Assembly: GCA_035772735.1 (NCBI GenBank)
Contig: JASDFA010000006.1
Location: 28,809,501 to 28,873,500 of the forward strand
Direction: 5' to 3'
DNA from: Datura wrightii
Lineage: Eukaryota > Streptophyta > Magnoliopsida > Solanales > Solanaceae
Length of the DNA stretch: 64,000 nt
Under the pieces are notes generated by a model, which had not been told where the DNA came from, did no database searches, and saw only the letters and a list, made by a program, of their open reading frames with translations. Below, piece after piece: positions 32,508 to 44,354 of the stretch; the stretch's first letter is position 1; every line of letters begins with the position of its first letter. The translations under genes and the position numbers were made by a program.

Positions 32508-33370
32508 CCTTGTTCCTTTGGACAATGACTTAGTTTAAGCAGAAATAGCAAAGTGTGGAAAGTAAAATAAGAGACAAGGATTTTTACGTGGAAAATCATC
32601 AAAGTCAGAATGGGTGTAAAACCACGGCCTACTTCCTAGTAGGATTTCAAGTTCAACTTCTCTAAAACACCAAGCCAAAGTTGGATTACCCCTCGCAATC
32701 CAAGGACCTACCCCTAAACCCTTAAAACGTTTCTAACCTATATAAATTACCCTTAATTTAACAAGAAGAACTTTAACACAATTACAAGCTTATGAAAACG
32801 GAATTAAAATGGACTCTTTTCAAGTTCACCACTTCACTACAAGTTGACTCTAACACTTAGACTGCAACGAACACGGAACAGAACTAGGGAACTGTCTCTA
32901 GCACCAGTCAATCCTCTTCAACTTGAACGCCAATGGAATGCACAGAATCTTTGAGATGCTGAAGAATATTTGTAAGTGAATGATTTCTCTGGCGTATTGG
33001 CTTCTCATTGTATAGTGCACCAGTGTGAGTCTCTTACTCACTAGAAGTCTTTGAGTGATCGTCTGAAGAGTCCTTTGCTTATCCAAAGAGCTTGTTCATT
33101 CTAGTTAACCTCTACTTCTTGTTTCCTGCAAAGTCCAACAAAGAAGTTTATCCAAAGAGCTTGCAGATTCATTGTTGATTTTTATTCCTTGTGAACTGCA
33201 GCGTCCAATACACACAGAAACTCCCAAATCAACTGGAACTCATAAGTAACAACAATTTAGTTATTTTTCCACGGCCAAGTTATTAATTTTACTGCTCGTT
33301 ATCTTCCCAAAAATATGTCAAGCATATTTTCTTAAGTCATCATTAAAATCATTCAAAACTAATTCCAACA
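32508..33370 (-). mobile_element. Copia 5' LTR, outer fragment
   Basis: The outer part of the copia LTR whose inner part is at 17652-17771. The minus strand starts TGTTGGAATTAG at 33370, a standard copia LTR start. The interior has atttttacgtggaaaatc and ccacggcctac near 32580-32630, words shared with the copia LTR at 56123-57210. Together with the inner fragment it would be close to 1 kb. The five bases outside are gatgt; their partner is not in the window. Confidence 0.65.
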
Positions 33371-33814
33371 GATGTGAGTTTTAATTCCCATAACTTTTTC
33401 TTATTATTTCTCAATTTAAAAGGTGACGCTACTGATCAAAAATATCGGATACGCCACTGGATATACCTAATAAAATATATAGAGAAAATGCTAGAAAAAT
33501 TGAGCATGAGTAATTACATATCCTTTGAGTTGCCATTCTTAGAGCTAAAGAGATCTCTATTTGAAATTATTGGGGATCAAAATTGTCTCAAATAGATGAA
33601 AGTTTTGTGCATCTCACTACCTTTGGCTCCTCCAATTTATAACAACGAAAGTTGTTTTTCCTTCTTAACTTTTGTTTGGTGAATCTTAAATATCATCACT
33701 GTCATGTTTGGTACTCTAAGGAAGATATCCCTTTTTTTCACGTTTAGGAGAGAGAAGGAACAAGGAGATTAGTTACTCTAGGCAGGATGTGCTTACAAAA
33801 TATGTAAAAATTTT
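33371..33814. other. AT-rich stretch without recognisable feature
   Basis: Nothing coding or repetitive could be supported here. It separates the copia LTR from the first degenerate monomer of the tandem array. Confidence 0.5.
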
Positions 33815-34985
33815 CCATGTTACGTGACTCAACATATGATATTTGTATCCATTGAGATTAGTTAGTGATGAGTATTAATCGATGTCAGTTTGTATTAGCT
33901 ATTGACAGTTCTATTTAACTAGAAATAGTTAGGATATTAATTCTGTTAGTCCTAGTTTATATATCTCAAGATACACTTATAAAGCAGTCAAATTTTTTGC
34001 AACACATAGAAGAAGATATTTTCTTCAACTGTTTTTCTCTTCCATCAATGGAGGTTTAGTCTTGTTCACAGATTCTAGTAGTATCATCTCGAGTAAATAC
34101 AAGGGCGTCCTAATTCTTTTAAAGAACGTTATTTAAATCGGATAGTCAAATATTTATAGATATTTTAGAGAAATTTTAAATATATACACATAGTTTCGAT
34201 AAAAGCTATTGATTTCACATGAACCGGTAACTAAAATTGTGAATCAGCCCATGTGCAAGTCTCATTCAGATCGACATATTATTTTTAAGTGTTCTTTTTT
34301 ACTTTAATCATCTTCTCAACTGCTAATGAAGGTTGTTCCTTGCCTTTTCTTATCTGTAATTGGAGTTCACCGGAGAAGCAATATGGTGGAAGAAATGTAT
34401 TATTGAATTTATCTGGTGGTTGTCTGGAAGTTATAGACACCAAGTGACAGTGAAGAAAATTTGCATTCAAGACTATTTTCTTTGGTGAGTTTTTTTAATC
34501 ACCAAAATAGGAGAAAGAAACATGTAGGAGAAGAAGCAAATGAAAAAATAAAGAAAAAATGAAATAAAGTAAAAAAGTATTTTAACTAAAAATATAATGC
34601 AAAAAATTAAATTATAACTTCTCTCGTTTTACACGCTTATAGAATGTGCAAATATTCTCTATTCCACGTGATTTAGAATCTAATATTTGTAATGTCAATT
34701 TGTATTAGCTGTTGCCAATTTTATTTAACTTGAAGTAGTTAGGATATTAATTTAGGGAAGACCTTTTTAGTAATTATTCTAGTCTTGCTCAATCGATTAT
34801 CATATATACATGCATACATACATACATTTATATATATATATATATATATCAAGATACACTTTTAAAGCTGTCAATTTTTTTTTTTGGAATACATAGAAGA
34901 AGATATGTTCTTCATTTTTTGTCTCTTCTATTAATGGAGGTTCAGTCCCATTAACATACTGGGCTAACAGATACTAATAGCAGAG
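33815..34985 (+). repeat. Degenerate ~0.9-kb monomers, block 1
   Basis: Two units, 33815-34650 and a partial one at 34651-34985, share an ordered set of words with later units. These are cacgtgactcaaaatttgat, gtattagctgttagcagttc, ttaggatattaattttgtta, atatatctcaagatacactt, catagaagaagatattttct and cttccatcaatggagg. The first unit continues with catcttctcaactgctaatg and aataggagaaag. Further units are at 36720-38440 and 44355-45880. No coding capacity is evident. Confidence 0.7.
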
Positions 34986-35354
34986 AAATTTACATAAATG
35001 GCCATAGTTTGATCGAAAATAAGCTTATATAGCAACATTATCCCTATTTACAGTTTATAGCAATATTTAATGTGTCATCCATTGTATTTTATTTAGTATT
35101 TAAAGTTAGCAAATATGAATACAATATTTATTCTGTTGAGAGATTTAAGAAATTTTATTTTTCTTAAAAGGCAGTTATCTTGATTTATGCTATCATTAAA
35201 AGACAAGCTTTCATTACTGATTTGAACACTAAAAATAGCTGAAATTCAATAATTACAGAAAATTTTTTTAGAGAGAAATGAGGATTATGATGTTTTTTTA
35301 TATTTTATGGTGTCATACGTTGTATTTGTTTGGATATATTATATTTAGGTACGA
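34986..35354. other. AT-rich spacer
   Basis: No gene or clear repeat. The start (aatttacataaatggccata) resembles common AT-rich dispersed repeats, but I could not define ends. Confidence 0.4.
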
Positions 35355-35567
35355 ATACATTATTAATTAGTTGAGATATTTAAGAGATAAAGTAATTTAA
35401 AATGGGCAAGCTAATCATAAATAACACTAGCATTAAAAGTCAATCTTCCATACATAATATATACATTATTAATTAGTTGAGATATTTAAGAGATAGGGTA
35501 AGTTAAAAACGGCAAATTAACCATAGATAACACTAGCATTAAAAGTCAATCTTCATACATAATATCT
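35355..35567 (+). repeat. Tandem duplication, 106-bp period
   Basis: Two adjacent copies (35355-35460 and 35461-35567) both begin atacattattaattagttga and end caatcttc(c)atacataatat, with a handful of substitutions. Confidence 0.85.
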
Positions 35568-35660
35568 CTCTCTCCCCCTCTCTCTCCGCCTTCTCACGCC
35601 CCCTCTCTCTTTCACTTTTTTTCTCTCTCTCTCTCTCCTTCTTTGTATATTGTATTTTCA
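35566..35660 (+). repeat. CT-rich microsatellite
   Basis: Impure (CT)n with C and T runs. A purine-rich counterpart (gagagagaaag) lies at 35989-36012. Confidence 0.85.
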
Positions 35661-36100
35661 CCTCTCTGTAATTATATTTCCACCCTTCTCTATTTGTACT
35701 TCTATATTTTTTAAAAATATTAGACACTGTATTTATTGTATTTATACATGCATTTAGGTTGTATTCTCTATCTCTCTATATGTTGTATTTCCACTCCTCT
35801 CTTTGTATTTGTACATTTTTTTAGATGTCAGGTGACTGTATTTATTGTATTAACGTGCATTTAGGTTGTCTCCATTCCTTCTAATTTAGTTTATATTCGT
35901 TCGCTCTTATATCACGTGTATGTATTCGCTCTGGTATCGATTGTATTATTCATGATACATAAATATTAAAAAAATACAGAAAATAAAGAGGAGAGAGAGA
36001 AAGAAAAAAAGAGGGTTTTCTGCAAATTTGAGTTTTTTGAAAGAGAAAAGATTTTGAGAAGAAGGATTAATGATACATGCCACAAAGAGAGGAGAGAGAG

Positions 36101-36272
36101 TGTTAGGATCAAGCGCGTACCATCATGCCAAAAGTTATAGCTGATAGCAAGGGTGCAACTGTATTTCTTAACTAAACCCACCAAGCAAGCGTCACATTCG
36201 ATCATGACTCTGACTTGGGCCACGCACTCCCTCATGGCCTTGCCATAGGCAGGATGCTGGCGTTACCCAACA
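36101..36272 (+). mobile_element. 172-bp TG..CA insertion, possible TRIM solo LTR
   Basis: A GC-richer block starts tgttaggatc and ends acccaaca (inverted TGTT/AACA ends). It is flanked by gagag on both sides (36096-36100 and 36273-36277). It sits in the middle of two near-repeats of the purine-rich motif (36020-36100 and 36282-36362). The flanking repeat is low-complexity GA, which weakens the duplication as evidence. The family is not recognised. Confidence 0.45.
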
Positions 36273-36719
36273 GAGAGATTTTGCAAATTTGGGTATTTTG
36301 AGAGAGAAAAGATTTTGGGGAGAAGTGATAAAGATTCATGCCATAAATAGAGGGGAGAGAGAAAGAAAATACACAGTAAAAAGGATCAAATACAAGATTA
36401 AAATCAGTAAATGGCCATTAAGTTGAAATGTAACTAATTGTTGTAATTATTTGAAATATTGGTTGTATTATGTAAATATTATCCTATTCTTTCTATATTG
36501 TGTAATTTTTCCCTAATAGTATCATTTCAAGAAAATGCATTCAAGTCTATTTTTTATCCGTAAATTTTTCAGATACCGAAATAGGAGAAAAGAAAATTTT
36601 GTAGGAGAAGAAGAAAAGGAAAGATAATTGAAAAAAAAGTAAAAAAAAATATACTTTAACTAAAAATATGTTGTAAAAAATAAAATTTAACTACTTTCAT
36701 TTCACCCAAATTATAGAAT

Positions 36720-38440
36720 GTGCAAACATTGTCCATGCCACGTGACTCAAAATTTGATATTTGTATCTATTAAGATTAATTAGTGTTGAGTATTAGTCGG
36801 TATTAGTTTGTATTAGTTGTTAGTAGTTCTATTTAACTAGAAGTAGTTAGGATATTAATTTTGTTAATAGTTAGTTAGGAAAGGATTTTTCTATAATTAT
36901 TCTAGTTTAGCTCAATCAATTATATGTGTATATATCTCAAGATACACTTGTTAAGCAATTAAAATTTTTACAATACATAGAAGAATATATTTTCTTCATT
37001 TTCTTTTTTCTCTTCCATCAATGAAGGTTCAATCTTGTTTACAGACTAGGCTCAGGCCTCAGGGCTTAAGGCTCAAGGCTCAGGGTGCACAGACTCTAAT
37101 AGTATCATTTTAAGCAATTGCAGGAAAATTCTAATTTTTTTAAAGTATGTTATTTAAATAATATAATCAAATATTTATAGACATTTTAATTTAGAGAATT
37201 TTTAAATGTATATAAACATACTTCAAATAAAATTAGTTCACTTAACATGAATTTGTAACTAAAATTACGAATTCGCCTGTTGGTAAGTCTTATTCAGATC
37301 CACGTGTTATTTTTAAGTGTCAATTTTACTTTGACCATCTTCTCCACAGCCAATGAAAGTTTTTCGCTACCCTTCATTCTCTAAAATTGGAGTTTACTTG
37401 AAAAGCAATATGCTAGAAAAAAATGTATTATTGAATTTATATGGTGATTGTCTAAAAGTTATGGACATTGAATGATGATAAAGGGTATTTGCATTCAACT
37501 CTAAATTTTTTAGTAAAATTTTCAGATGCCGAAATAGGAGAAAGAAATTTTTTTAGGAGAATAAGCAAAGGAAAAGATAATTGAAAAAAGATAACAAAAA
37601 TAAAAGAAGTAAAAAGACATATTTTAACTAAAGATACGTTTGAAAAAAATAAAATTTTAACTTCTTTCATTTCACCCGCATTGTAGAATGTGCAAATATT
37701 ATTCATGTCAAGTGAGTCAAAATCTGATAGTTATATTTGTTGAGACTAATTAGTGTTGAGTATTAATCAGTGTTAGTTTGTATTAGCTGTTAGCAGTTCT
37801 ATTTAACTAGTAGTTAGGATATTAATTTTGTTAGTTGGTTAGGAAAGGGCTTTCAATAATTATTCTAGTTTAACTCAGTCAATTATACGTGTATATATCT
37901 CAAGATACACTTCTAAAGCAGTCAAATTTTTTACAATACATGGAAGAAGATATTATCTTCATTTTCTTTTTTCTCTTCCATCAATGGAGGATCAGTCCTG
38001 TTCCACAGATTGGGTAACAAATTCTAATAGTATCATTTCGAGCAAATACATGAGAGCCCTAATTCTTTTAAAGTATGTTATTTGAATCAGATAATCAGAT
38101 ATTTATAGATATTTAGATTAGATAAATTAAATTAATTGAATTCACGTGAACCCATAACTAAAGTTGTGAATCGCCCACGTGCAAGTTTCATTCAGATCTT
38201 TATGTTGTTTTTAAGTGTTCTTTTTACTTCAAACATCTTCTTCAATGGCAGTGAAGGTTGCTCATTGTCTTTCATTGTTTGAAATTAGAGATCAATGGAA
38301 AAGCAATATGATGAAAAAATATATTATTAAATTTATCTTGTATTTATCTCACAGTTATAGAAATCGAGTGATGGTGAAGAGCACTTGCATTCATCCCTAG
38401 TTTTTCTTTTAAGTGAATTTTTCTTTGCCAAAATAGGAGA
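36720..38440 (+). repeat. ~0.95-kb monomers in copy A
   Basis: The tail of one unit (36510-36719) is followed by a full unit (36720-37690) and a unit whose 3' part is replaced (37690-38440). The unit boundary word is gtagaatgtgcaaatattgtccatg. A central TATA-like block (atatatctcaagatacactt) and a splice-like pyrimidine tract recur in each unit. The short open frames in them differ between units, so coding is unlikely. Confidence 0.7.
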
Positions 38441-38510
38441 GAAGCAGATAAATGCGAGACCAAATGGCCTGCTGCGATGTGGACCGCGTAGCACCATGCA
38501 TCATGATAAG

Positions 38511-38947
38511 AGGTGGCAAAATCAGCTTATGAGATTATAACTTTCCCAACTTGCTCAAGTTTGGACTGATAATTGACCCGTTCATTTATTAGCTCCGCCA
38601 TTTTCAGCCCAACTCATTTCAATTCTAATATCTAGCCCAAATTAATTCATGAGAAATCTTGTCAAAATATTTTTAAAAAGATATTTTATTTTATTTTATT
38701 TATTATATTTAATCATAAGAAAAAAATTATTAATTTTATAAGTTATCAAAAGATTGTAAAATAATAAATAAAGCAATTAAAACTTAATTAGAGTTGAGCA
38801 GATTGGGTTATGACCCACATTTTAGCTCATTTTAACCCAATTAATTTCAGCCCAAGTAACTTTTGGGCGGGCCGATAACCCACTCATTTATTAATTCAGC
38901 CCATTTTGACCCACTCAAGTTCAGTCCAACCCGCACATTTATCACCT
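38511..38947 (+). mobile_element. MITE-like element in copy A (437 bp)
   Basis: Bounded by imperfect terminal inverted repeats aggtggcaaaat and atttatcacct, resembling hAT-type MITE ends. It is AT-rich, with internal cattttgaccca / agcccaactcattt words. The matching element in copy B is 46032-46461. Flanks are AT-repetitive, so the target duplication cannot be read with confidence. Confidence 0.55.
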
Positions 38948-38959
38948 ATATATATATAT

Positions 38960-40550
38960 GTCTCATAGCTCTATTAAAACTCAATCCAAGCTAGAAATAA
39001 AGCTTGTTGTGAGCAAGTTGTTTTGTCAAATTTGGCGGTGGTTGGGTTGTTGAGTTGAAGAGGAGATTTTGGAAATTTAATTCCTCCATTGATAAGGAAC
39101 TCTAAGAAGTTAAGGTAAGATTTGTTTCTACCTCTTCTCCCATGATTAATTCTCTTTTTTAAGGCGTTGTCAGAAATTGGGTTACCGAAAATTTATTGTT
39201 ATTGGATTGTTGAACTTAGGGGCTGTTTTGGAGTTCTGAATGATAGTGTTGGCTGGAAATAACAGTAGCTATCAAGGTGTAACTCAAATTTTTGTTGGTG
39301 TTTTCAAATATTTTACAATGTATGTAAAGGTGACCTCGTTTTCTTGAAAAGCATGAACTTTATATTATAATGGTATATATGAATCGAATTAATTCATAAT
39401 CATTGTATTGATCATACTCTTAGAATTCTTTAAATTGATTACTTGTCTTAAACGTTTGTCCGTAAGTCTAAATTGTTCATATTGACATTCTTATTATCGT
39501 TAAGTATTAAATCGTATATCCTGGTGGCGGATTATTTAAGTTGAAATAGTTTATATTTAATTGATTGTGAAATTAGAGAGACCCATGAGAACGAGATTGT
39601 TGTTTGGATGACTTGATTAGTATACTTACAATATGAATATACAATTATCCTTCCATAATCTCTCTTTAACCTTGTCATATCATTCTTGTTTCATTCTTAC
39701 ACTTCATTTCCGCTCTTGTCATGCTATAGGCTATAGAAGTGGAATGGTGAAGATTGAAATATGATATTATTGATTGTTAGGAAAGATCCTATGGTGAGGG
39801 CATTCATTATTAGCTATTAGACGATTAAGATCAATCATCTTTAAGCTAGAAATCCTTTTTCGTGAAAGAACTCCACATCCGTACTATTCTATCTTCATTA
39901 CCATCCAAAGGCACAATCGTTCTTATATCATATTGTGGTCCTAAGTCTTACTTGAATCACTCTAATGATGTTCCTAATGTTCATATGGTCTTTATGTTAC
40001 TAAAATCTCATAGTCACATTTATGTCATGTATTCATGTCTAACATCATCTTACAAGTTATGGTTGAGTCACATGTACATTATGGTTATAGAGTGATGCAT
40101 TACTTCATGCCACGACATATGCATATACCCCTTAGCTATAATGGGGTGCATGGTCCCTATTGGCTACACACGCGCACACACACATATACTTGACATATTT
40201 CTAATCGTAAGGCGTACGGACAATGAATGATGACGTATATATATATATATATTATTATTCCTAATCATAGTATTGAAAGGCTTCTACATATGGCATTACG
40301 TACCTTTCACTCATTCATGCATGCATATAGAATTAGATTTTAGAGTTACAAGTTGTCTCCTCCCTTCTACATCTTATTGACTTTGATTCAGTTATCCTAA
40401 TGTTATTGCTTTATGATTATTGTCTTTCAGTCTTACATACCAGTACATATTATTCGTACTAATATTCCTTCTTCTAGGGATGCTACATTCATGTTGTAGG
40501 TGCAGATAGAGGCCATGATCGCCCTCTATAGTAGGAGCTTGTTGATTTCA
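38960..40550 (+). mobile_element. Degenerate gypsy LTR-like block in copy A
   Basis: Contains word order typical of Del-type LTR 3' halves: cagtcttacataccagtaca, catgttgtaggtgcagatag, atcgccctctatagtagga. After the solo LTR it continues with gggtccctatcctgacaatc and ttagagactttgtgg up to about 43420. It resembles the LTR at 4-2060 in layout. Ends are not defined. Confidence 0.5.
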
Positions 40551-40555
40551 GCCAT

Positions 40556-43210
40556 TGTAACACCCCAAGGGTTCCCCAGATCAGACCCCAGAGTTTGAAT
40601 GAAGTTGGCAAGAAATCCAGTAAAGATGTCTCAAAACGACTCAAGAGATGGGTCGTTGGTTGCTCTAACAGTTCATTAGGTCGAGCCGTTGTAAGTCAGC
40701 AGTCCAGACTTTATAAAACCAACGAGTCAAGTAACGACTCATTACATCATGTAACAGATCGTCCTGATGAGTCATTAAGTGGAGTTCAGAAAGGTTCAAA
40801 GTAAGGGTCAGTAACAACGGAAGGATGTAACGACTCATTGTGATGAGTGAAGACCTGTTGAAAGGTTTATAGAAGTTGTTCAGGTAAGGCAATAGTGACG
40901 ACAAGTGAAGTAACGAGTCATCATAACTTGTAATGACTCGTCCTGTCCAATCGTTGGTCGAAGAATCAGAAGCTGTAAGTTTTCCCCAGAAGTAGCAGAT
41001 GGTCAACACGAGCCGTGGTGAGGACCAACGACTCATGGTGTGGGTTGTGGTCACTGAACCGACGGTTTTTGGAATGAAAATCCAAGGGTTATTTAGTAAA
41101 ATTCTAAGCTTCTAGTTCCTAAATGGCATCATTTTGGGTATTCTAAGGGTTGAATTAAAGGGTTTCCCCTAGCCCAAGACCCTCATTTTTCAAAATCATC
41201 CGTAAAGCTCTTCTTCCTCTTCTCACTTAAGGCTCTAGAACACCTAGGGTTTCTATTCTAGGTGCTGAAAGTTCCAAGATCCTTAAGGGAGTTTTCTAAC
41301 CAGGTATGTGGGACTTAAACAAGGATCTACTTTCATCCCTTTGTCCCAAATTTACATTAAAACCCTAATTTCTTAAATTCTAGAAAAGTATATCTTAGGG
41401 TTTCCATCTAAGCATGATTTCTCACATGTCTTTCTATGGATTCCAAGACCCTCATGATAAGTAGCCTTGTATGTTTATGAGATTACATTCAAATTCATGA
41501 ATTTTGTACATGATATGATAATAACATGATTTCTAGTATTTCACCATGAATTGGCATCACTTTTGAGATATGGCCCTTACGAAATATCTACATGATTTTA
41601 CCTTTGTTTTGGGTTTATATATGTTGAAGTATGATTAGAAGCTATGAATTTTCCTGAATCTAGAATACATGAATTATACTGCGTTTTAGGCCTATGATGT
41701 TATGAATTTCAATGACAAAACGTGATCATGGTTCTTCAGACTTTCGGGTCTCTTGATAGTAGAAAGTAGCTCGGATCAGATTCTAATGAATTCAGTATAT
41801 TATGATTAGTTGATCACTCTGGCCTCTGATTAGATGAAGTAGTCTAGACTAGAAGAATGATGCCAGTCTTGTGTCTTTCATGTTAGTACGATTGTGGCCC
41901 TCTAGACTCTCATGACCTTTTATAGTTAGAGTGGTTCCGACTGGTCTTAGGACATCAACTTCAGATTCGATAGTTGCATATGTCCCTTAAGTTCAGATAA
42001 GAGTGGCACCTAGCACATATCAAGCCAGAGTCCCAGTATACCCAGGTCCCATAATCACGTGTCAACTCAGTCAGGGATCCTCCATAATAGAGAGTGTCTC
42101 CCTCAATTCAGTCAGGGATCCTCCATAGAAGAGAGTGTTTCCCTCAGCTCAGTCAGGGATCCTCCATAGTAGAGAGTGTCTCTCTCAGCTCAGTCAAGGA
42201 TCCTCCATAGTAGAGAGTGTCTCTCTCAGATCAATCAGGGATCCTCTATAGTAGAGAGTGTTACCTCAGCTCAGTCAGGGATCCTCCATAGTAGAAAGTG
42301 TTCCCTCAGCTCAGTCAGGGATCCTCCATAATAGAGAGTGTTCCCTCAGTCCATTCAGGGATTACCAATAGTATAGAGTGTTTCCCCTCAGCTCACTCAA
42401 GGATTCTCAATAGTAAAGAAGGGTTCCCTTAGTTTATGATTTCAGTTCCAGTTCAGCTCAGTATAGCCTCAGACTTCAGTTATGCTCAGTCACTGTGGAG
42501 TTCAATCTCGGTTGTCAGCAGTTAGTCAGTATGATGTATGGTATCAGTGATAATATCAGCACTCAGTACATGTACATGACCCTTATGCATCAGCTTTACC
42601 TGTATTTCATTTAACCGTTTTCAAATAAGCGTATCTCATCAGTATCTGTACTTTTCAAATAGGGTCATTATACTTCAGTTCAGTTATGCATTTAGCTATG
42701 TATTCAGTATACTTGCATGTTTTCAGTTCTTTTACGTTTTCCATATACTTAGTACATTTCAAGTATTGACTGCATACTTTATGTGCTATATCATTTTATG
42801 ATATAGATCCAGGTTTTCAGACTCAGCCTCGCGATTAGACACGCTATATTCCTACCTCAGCCATCATTGGTGAGTCCTCATCTACCGAGGACAAAATTTA
42901 TGATTTTCCTATTTTAGTTTCATTTCAGTTTCAGACTTTAGGAGTTAGCAGGGGACTTGTCCCAGCAGCTCATTGGTTTAGTAGAGGTTTTCAAACATGT
43001 ATAGACAGATTTAACTTTTGATTCAGTGTTTATAATAGACTATGTTTTTATGGTGTTGATTAGACTTTTTCAGTTAGCTTCTGCTCAGTTATGATTCTGT
43101 TAGCTGTTATCTTGTTAGTATCATGCTATGATTATGCCATGGGTCAACTTGGGGCCATCCGTGGTTCTATGTCCTGTGTTACGGCTAGGGTGTAAACTCG
43201 GATCGTTGAA
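40556..43210 (+). mobile_element. Del-type solo LTR 2, inserted in copy A
   Basis: 2655 bp, starts TGTAACACCCC and ends in a mutated terminus (atcgttgaa instead of gtcgtgaca). Flanks are gccat (40551-40555) and tccat (43211-43215), a 5-bp duplication with one mismatch. The homologous position in copy B (about 48080) is uninterrupted: gatttcagctattgag. Homologous to the solo LTR at 13633-16586 along its length. Confidence 0.88.
42061..42425 (+). repeat. ~43-bp minisatellite in solo LTR 2, about 9 copies
   Basis: Tandem units with core cagtcagggatcctccatag followed by tagagagtgt and ccctcagct, about nine copies, the last two diverged. Homologous to the seven-copy array at 15541-15822. Confidence 0.85.
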
Positions 43211-43760
43211 TCCATTGAATAATTAGTATCCTCCTTTCTCTCCGTAGCATTTGGTCAAGGTTGATAGTTTTGCATATTCTTGAGTTTTGTGTACAATTAA
43301 TGGGTATGTTGGGTCCCTATCCTGACAATCAGTATTGCTATTCTTTAGAGACTTTGTGGAATAATGTTGTGGGTTGTATAGTTGACTGTTTATGGTCTTG
43401 CAACTCCATTATTTGGGTTAAATTTTTTATGTGAACAAAAATGATGGAACTTAGATTTTTTTAATTGATTTAGGCTTGAAAAGAAAATACACAATTGAAA
43501 TAAATAGTCATTTCATCTTTAAAGAAAAATACACAATTGACACTTCATTATTTTTAACAAAATTAATTTTATTTAGCTAGAATGATGGAGTTTGGCTCAA
43601 ATTTTTTTGATTGACCTGAAAAAAATACATTATTAAAATAAATAATTGAAAGCTGATTTTTTAATTTTTTTCATCCTCACATATCTTGCCTAAAAGAGAA
43701 TTTAGTCACTTTCTTTGCCATGTTAGCATTTAGGAAGTCTATAAGATTTCTAACAACTAG

Positions 43761-44044
43761 GGTGGTTTCTTGAGTGACCTATACAATAAGCAATAGGTCG
43801 ACTGAAGCTAACGATCACTGACAGTAGCCAATCATATGGCAGGCTATCGCTCAGTTCATCAGGCAACCCTGGTCCATCGACTCAAAGGTAAGACCATCAT
43901 ATCAAGACTTTGCCCTGGAGGCGTCAAGGTGCCAACGGCCTACGGGTGAGCTTTACTATCTATAAAGGCGTTAAACAGAAAGTTATATCACTCGGCTGCA
44001 CCCTATGCTGTCAACCTTACCAAGTTATACTAAATAGACCAATT
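43761..44044. other. Spacer between duplicate copies, GC-richer, unrecognised
   Basis: About 285 bases, noticeably richer in G and C than its surroundings (ccatcgactcaaaggtaaga, ggaggcgtcaaggtgcca). It has no long open frame and no match to other parts of the window. It could be a small captured or organellar fragment, but I cannot tell. Confidence 0.4.
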
Positions 44045-44354
44045 TATTATTCATGATACATAAATATAAAAAAAATAACACAGAAAATAAAGAGAAGAGA
44101 AAGAAAGAAAAAAGAGGGTTTTCTGCAAATTTCCTATATTGTGTAATTTTTCCCTAATAGTATCATTTCAAGTAAATGCATTCAAGTCTATTTTTTTCAG
44201 TAAATTTTTCAGATCCGAAATAGGAGAAAGAAAATTTTATAGGAGAAGAAGCAAAGGAAAAAATAATTGAATAAAAAAAGGAAGTAAAAAGAAACATATT
44301 TTAACTCAAAATATGTTGTAAAAAGTAAAATTTAACTATCATTTCATCCAAATT

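Larger units (their letters stand above)
35945..43760 (+). repeat. Segmental duplication, copy A (with solo LTR)
   Basis: From ttattcatgatacataaat (35946) to taggaagtctataag (~43750) this segment matches 44045-49255 in order. The matched parts are purine-rich start, ~0.95-kb monomers, MITE-like block, LTR-like block, the acactt..ttatttttaacaaaatta region and the tail. Copy A contains a 2.66-kb solo LTR (40556-43210) and about 465 bases (36035-36500) that copy B lacks. It lacks about 630 bases present in B (48270-48897). The two copies are direct repeats about 8.1 kb apart. Confidence 0.85.

Noticed and set aside
33374..33595. 73-codon plus-strand frame as a possible host gene
   Set aside because: It is short and AT-rich, with no domain, no splice context and no partner exon.
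35966..36235. 89-codon minus-strand frame with a hydrophobic end
   Set aside because: It is built from purine-rich repeat and the TG..CA insertion. The frame is not kept in the duplicate copy.
40595..41054. Opposed open frames in solo LTR 2 (69 and 129 codons)
   Set aside because: They result from the ACGACTC-type sub-repeats, which lack stops. Frames are not conserved in the sister LTR.
42061..42425. Regular repeats that could look like a CRISPR array
   Set aside because: There are no unique spacers. It is a directly tandem minisatellite inside an LTR of a plant genome.
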